Shown here piece after piece: positions 60,767 through 64,000 of a stretch of DNA of 64,000 bases; within the stretch, counting starts at the first letter, position 1, and each line of letters starts with the position of its first letter. The stretch is from Streptomyces clavifer (GTDB taxonomy: Bacteria > Actinomycetota > Actinomycetes > Streptomycetales > Streptomycetaceae), in contig BMWJ01000004.1 of assembly GCA_014651175.1 (NCBI GenBank), positions 558,001 to 622,000 on the forward strand, given 5' to 3'. The notes beneath the pieces were generated by a model, which saw nothing but the letters and a program-made list of their open reading frames with translations, had not been told where the DNA came from and searched no databases. The translations under genes were made by a program, and so were the position numbers.

Positions 60767-60847
60767 CCGTACGGTCAGCAGGGCCGGTCGGCCCAGTACG
60801 CCGCAGTCCGCGCCGTCCCGCCCAGAAGCGGAACCGGAGGGACTACG

Positions 60848-61342
60848 TCAGTGCGCGCCGCCCTGCGCCTCAAGACGCTTGTAGGAGGCCTCGATCTCGG
60901 CCTCGGCCTCGGTGCGGCCGACCCAGTCGGCGCCCTCGACGGACTTGCCCGGCTCCAGGTCCTTGTAGACCTCGAAGAAGTGCTGGATCTCGAGCCGGTC
61001 GAACTCCGACACGTGGTGGATGTCGCGCAGGTGCTCCACCCGGGGGTCGGACGCCGGGACGCACAGCAGCTTGTCGTCGCCGCCGGCCTCGTCGGTCATC
61101 CGGAACATGCCGATGGCGCGGCACTTGATGAGGCAGCCGGGGAAGGTCGGCTCGTCCAGGATGACCAGCGCGTCCAGCGGGTCGCCGTCCTCGCCGAGGG
61201 TGTTCTCGACGAAGCCGTAGTCGGCCGGGTAGCTGGTCGAGGTGAAGAGTCGACGGTCCAGGCGGATCCGACCGGTCTCGTGGTCCACCTCGTACTTGTT
61301 CCGCGAACCCTTCGGGATCTCGATGGTGACGTCGAACTCCAC
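60848..61342 (-). CDS. ppa: inorganic pyrophosphatase (family I)
   Basis: A 164-aa soluble enzyme hydrolysing pyrophosphate to two phosphates. It shows the family I signature: [31 protein letters not shown], the metal-binding [12 protein letters not shown] (D-x-D-P-x-D), and [19 protein letters not shown] 61342 has GGAGGAG six bases upstream and gives the conserved [13 protein letters not shown] start; upstream ATGs lie inside or before that site. It is divergent from the carboxypeptidase gene. Confidence 0.97.
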   Translation of the reverse strand: MEFDVTIEIPKGSRNKYEVDHETGRIRLDRRLFTSTSYPADYGFVENTLGEDGDPLDALVILDEPTFPGCLIKCRAIGMFRMTDEAGGDDKLLCVPASDPRVEHLRDIHHVSEFDRLEIQHFFEVYKDLEPGKSVEGADWVGRTEAEAEIEASYKRLEAQGGAH

Positions 61343-61428
61343 GGGTGGCTCCTCCATGATCAACACATACGACTGGTGGTTAAGTGTCCCTCACGCAGAT
61401 GAGTGCTCGCGAAAGGGGCTGGTCAACG

Positions 61429-62913
61429 GTGGCCGAGCCGGTGGAGAGACCGACGGACGAACCGTTGAACAGGTGGGGCAAGTGGAAGGACTCGAAGTAC
61501 CTGAAGCGGGCGGGCGGGTCGCGCGACTGGCAGCTCGCCGCAGGCTCCGCGGTGCTCGGCCTGGTGGTCGCCGCCGGTGCCGTCCTGGCCGCCGGTCCCT
61601 GGGACTCCGGTCAGCGTAAGGCCGAGCAGGACCGGGCTGCCGCCCAGGAGCGCGCAGGTGGCGCACATCACCAACGGTCCACGCCCGCCGGGCCGGGGCC
61701 CGCCCCCAGCGCCCCCGCCGTCCTGGCACCCCTGGGAGCCTCGGCCGGCGTGACCGACCCGGTGGGCGCGAGCAGCCTGAAGAGCGTCCTCGCGCCCGTG
61801 CTGGGCACGCCCGCCCTCGGCACCGTGCGCACCGCCGTCGTCGTGGACACGGCCACCGGCAGGGAGCTGTACGCACAGGGTGCGGACACGCCCATGACAC
61901 CCGCGTCCACCGTGAAGATCGCCACGGGCGTCGCCGTGCTCTCCGCCCTCGGCCCCGGGCACCGCATCGCCACGACGGTCCGTGCGTCGGCCGACTCCCG
62001 CACCGTCACCCTCGTCGGCGGCGGCGACCCCACGCTGGACAAGGCCGCGTTGCGCGGTCTGGCCGCCGACACGGCGCGCGCCCTGCGCGACAGCGGCACG
62101 GGGGACGTCGAGCTGACGTACGACACGTCCAGGTACTCCGGACCCGCCCTGCACCCCATCGGCCCCAACGAGAACATCACGCCGGTCAGCGCGCTGATGG
62201 TCGGCGGGGGCCGTCTCGACGGAAGCGACCGGGGCCCCGCCCCGCGCACCGACGACCCCGCGGGCGACGCCGCCCGCGCCTTCGCCGGTCTGCTCGACGA
62301 CGCGGGCGTGACCACCGGGTCCGAGCCCTCCCCGGGGCGTGCCGGCAAGGGGTCCAGGACGGTGGCGACACACCTGTCGGAGCCCCTCTCCGCCCTGGTC
62401 GAACGGGCCCTGGCCAACAGCGACAACGACATCGCCGAGGCACTGGTCCGCCAGACGGCCCTGAAGGCGGGTGAGCCCGCCTCCTTCGCAGGGGGTCGGC
62501 GCGCCGTGACCGACCGGCTGAAGAAGCTGGGGCTGCCGCTGGCCGGCGCGAACCTCGCCGACGGCAGCGGCCTCGACCGCGCCGACAAGGTGACGGCGGG
62601 CCTGCTCACCGGCCTGCTCGCGCTCGCCGCCGATCCGGACCACCCCGAGCTCCGCCCCGTCCTCACCGGCCTCCCGGTGGCCGGTTTCACCGGCACGCTC
62701 GACGACCGGTACCCCGCCGACTCCCGGGGCACCGGCGTGGTCCGGGCCAAGACGGGCACCCTCACCGGGGTGAACGCCCTCGCCGGCACGGCGCTCGACG
62801 CGCAGGGCCGTCTGCTCGCCTTCGCCTTCCTCGCCTCCGGCACCACATCCCCGTCCGAGGCGGAATCCACCCTGGACGCCTTGGCCACCACCCTCGTCAC
62901 CGGCACCCGGTGA
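61429..62913 (+). CDS. dacB: D-alanyl-D-alanine carboxypeptidase/endopeptidase (PBP4 class)
   Basis: A 494-aa penicillin-binding protein of the S13 family that trims or cleaves peptidoglycan peptides outside the membrane. Catalytic motifs are S160-x-x-K163 (PASTVKI), S331-D-N333 (ANSDNDIAE) and K441-T-G443 (RAKTGTLTG). An N-terminal cytoplasmic stretch precedes one membrane anchor (AAGSAVLGLVVAAGAVLAA) and a Pro/Ala-rich linker. GTG 61429 has AAAGGGG upstream; ATG 61399 and GTG 61384 are in-frame alternatives. The ppa/dacB pair and the following metalloprotease match the order I remember upstream of tilS-hpt-ftsH. Confidence 0.94.
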   Translation: MAEPVERPTDEPLNRWGKWKDSKYLKRAGGSRDWQLAAGSAVLGLVVAAGAVLAAGPWDSGQRKAEQDRAAAQERAGGAHHQRSTPAGPGPAPSAPAVLAPLGASAGVTDPVGASSLKSVLAPVLGTPALGTVRTAVVVDTATGRELYAQGADTPMTPASTVKIATGVAVLSALGPGHRIATTVRASADSRTVTLVGGGDPTLDKAALRGLAADTARALRDSGTGDVELTYDTSRYSGPALHPIGPNENITPVSALMVGGGRLDGSDRGPAPRTDDPAGDAARAFAGLLDDAGVTTGSEPSPGRAGKGSRTVATHLSEPLSALVERALANSDNDIAEALVRQTALKAGEPASFAGGRRAVTDRLKKLGLPLAGANLADGSGLDRADKVTAGLLTGLLALAADPDHPELRPVLTGLPVAGFTGTLDDRYPADSRGTGVVRAKTGTLTGVNALAGTALDAQGRLLAFAFLASGTTSPSEAESTLDALATTLVTGTR

Positions 62914-62949
62914 GCGGCTGACACCCCACCACCGGACGACCACCTCACG

Positions 62950-62955
62950 TACGGT
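62950..62955 (+). promoter_or_regulatory. -10 box (TACGGT) of the leaderless metalloprotease gene
   Basis: TACGGT, spacer TGACGC, ATG 62962, with no ribosome binding site. Confidence 0.5.
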
Positions 62956-62961
62956 TGACGC

Positions 62962-64000
62962 ATGACGAGCATCGGTGGTGCCGAGATGGTCGACTGGAAT
63001 CTCGCGGTCGCGACCGCGACCCGACTGGTGCGGCCGGGTCCCGAGATCAGCCGCGAGGAGGCCCGCGCCGTCGTCGCGGAGCTCCGTCGGCATGCCAAGG
63101 CCTCGGAGGAGCATGTCCGTTCGTTCACCCGGATGATCCCGGAGGGGCACGAACCCGAGGACACCCCGGTCCTGGTCGTCGACCGGGCGGGCTGGATCAG
63201 GGCCAACGTCGCGGGCTTCCGCGAGCTGCTGCGCCCCCTGCTGGGGAAGATGCAGGACCGGCGGGGCGGCGGCCCCGGCGGTGCGGTGCTCGGTGCGGTC
63301 GGCGGGAAGGTGACCGGCGTCGAGCTGGGCATGCTGCTGTCGTTCCTGGCCTCCCGGGTCCTCGGGCAGTACGAGACCTTCGCCCCCGCCACCCGGGAGC
63401 TCCCGGCCTCCGCCAACGGCGGCGGCAGGCTGCTCCTGGTCGCTCCCAACATCGTCCACGTCGAACGTGAACTCGGCGTCGATCCGCACGACTTCAGGCT
63501 CTGGGTGGCCCTCCACGAGGAGACCCACCGCACCCAGTTCACCGGCGTGCCGTGGCTCCGCGACCATCTGCAGGGCGAAATCCAGTCGTTCCTCGACGAG
63601 ACCGATGTCGACCCGATGACCGTCGTGGAACGCCTCAGGGAGGCGGCCCAGTCCTTCTCGGGCGGCAGCCGCCCCGAGGGAGAGCAGGGGGACGACGGCG
63701 ACGACGGCGGGCGCAGCCTCGTCGAGATCGTCCAGACGCCCGCGCAGCGCGAGATCCTCGGCCGTCTCACCGCCGTGATGTCCCTGCTCGAAGGGCACGC
63801 GGACTTCGTGATGGACGGGGTGGGCCCCGACGTGGTGACCTCCGTCGCCGAGATCCGGGAGAAGTTCCAGCAGCGCAGGGCGCGCGGGGCGAGCCGTCTT
63901 GACCTGGCGCTGCGCAAGCTGCTGGGCCTCGACGCCAAGCTGCGTCAGTACCGCGACGGCGAGAAGTTCGTCCGGGCCGTGGTCGACGAGGTCGGGATGG
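62962..64000 (+). CDS. zinc-dependent metalloprotease (F420-biosynthesis-associated family), 3' end outside window
   Basis: The first 346 residues of a protein that continues beyond the window. The zinc motif H185-E-E-T-H189 (VALHEETHRTQFTGVPWLRD) is within a helical domain, with later conserved stretches LTAVMSLLEGHADFVMDGVG and VAEIREKFQQRRARGASRLDLALRKLLGLDAKLRQY. The family was named for co-occurrence with coenzyme F420 genes, and its substrate is unknown. An acidic loop (PEGEQGDDGDDGG) is inserted near residue 235. ATG 62962 is leaderless. Confidence 0.9.
   Translation, partial: MTSIGGAEMVDWNLAVATATRLVRPGPEISREEARAVVAELRRHAKASEEHVRSFTRMIPEGHEPEDTPVLVVDRAGWIRANVAGFRELLRPLLGKMQDRRGGGPGGAVLGAVGGKVTGVELGMLLSFLASRVLGQYETFAPATRELPASANGGGRLLLVAPNIVHVERELGVDPHDFRLWVALHEETHRTQFTGVPWLRDHLQGEIQSFLDETDVDPMTVVERLREAAQSFSGGSRPEGEQGDDGDDGGRSLVEIVQTPAQREILGRLTAVMSLLEGHADFVMDGVGPDVVTSVAEIREKFQQRRARGASRLDLALRKLLGLDAKLRQYRDGEKFVRAVVDEVGM

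Overview
The window is high-GC (about 72%) actinobacterial chromosome and is almost certainly from a Streptomyces. The evidence is a bldG-type anti-anti-sigma gene with its partner anti-sigma gene, an ssd/Tad-like cluster, a hppA-topA-tmk-holB run in the order I remember from S. coelicolor, a WhiJ-type XRE/DUF397/ATPase triad, many TTG/GTG starts and many apparently leaderless genes. The species cannot be named from the sequence. No insertion sequence, prophage, CRISPR array or rRNA was found. There is one tRNA (Thr-CGT).

Left part (1-33.5 kb), conserved core. A truncated acetyl-CoA synthetase gene leaves the window on the left. It is followed by a SulP transporter/beta-carbonic anhydrase fusion, a deacetylase-like lipoprotein, a divergent CooC-type ATPase / degenerate Fic protein pair, and a HAD phosphatase. 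From 8.7 to 14.2 kb lies a translationally coupled Tad-like operon (ssd, CpaF ATPase, two TadB/TadC membrane proteins, a DUF4244 pilin-like protein, two TadE-like proteins) with no visible prepilin peptidase. An MrfA-type helicase runs opposite, then come bldG and its anti-sigma partner, K+-independent H+-pyrophosphatase, a lipoprotein, a methyltransferase, topA, a membrane protein-thymidylate kinase-coiled-coil fusion, DNA polymerase III delta' and a secreted S33 peptidase. tRNA-Thr closes this part.

Middle part (33.8-48.6 kb). An orphan type II thioesterase comes first, followed by a two-gene beta-1,3-glucan utilisation unit (GH16-CBM13 and GH64) with a LacI-type operator. Next are an SseA-like sulfurtransferase, an APH-fold kinase, a DUF2804 protein, a PolA-like polymerase, an MDR oxidoreductase, a DUF2786 protein, a FUSC membrane protein and a lipoprotein.

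Right part (48.7-64 kb). A regulatory triad (DUF397 protein, RsbW-like ATPase, XRE/DUF5753 regulator) carries the same 12-bp palindromic site in two of its control regions. It is followed by an aldehyde dehydrogenase whose catalytic Cys position is Ser, DinB and PadR genes, an ABC exporter preceded by a well-formed promoter and a perfect 16-bp palindrome, glutamate decarboxylase, a 51-aa flavodoxin-like fragment, a YbjQ protein, a DedA protein with a Gly/Pro/Tyr-rich tail, a ThrE-type exporter, inorganic pyrophosphatase, a D,D-carboxypeptidase and the start of a zinc metalloprotease gene.

Recurrent themes. About twelve genes start 6-8 bases after a TAnnnT-like -10 box with no ribosome binding site, which predicts leaderless mRNAs. 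Most convergent or 3' regions end in GC-rich hairpins, one of them built into the last codons of a gene. The best candidates for undescribed regulation are the shared palindrome of the XRE/DUF397/ATPase triad and the PadR-type operator region of the ABC exporter.
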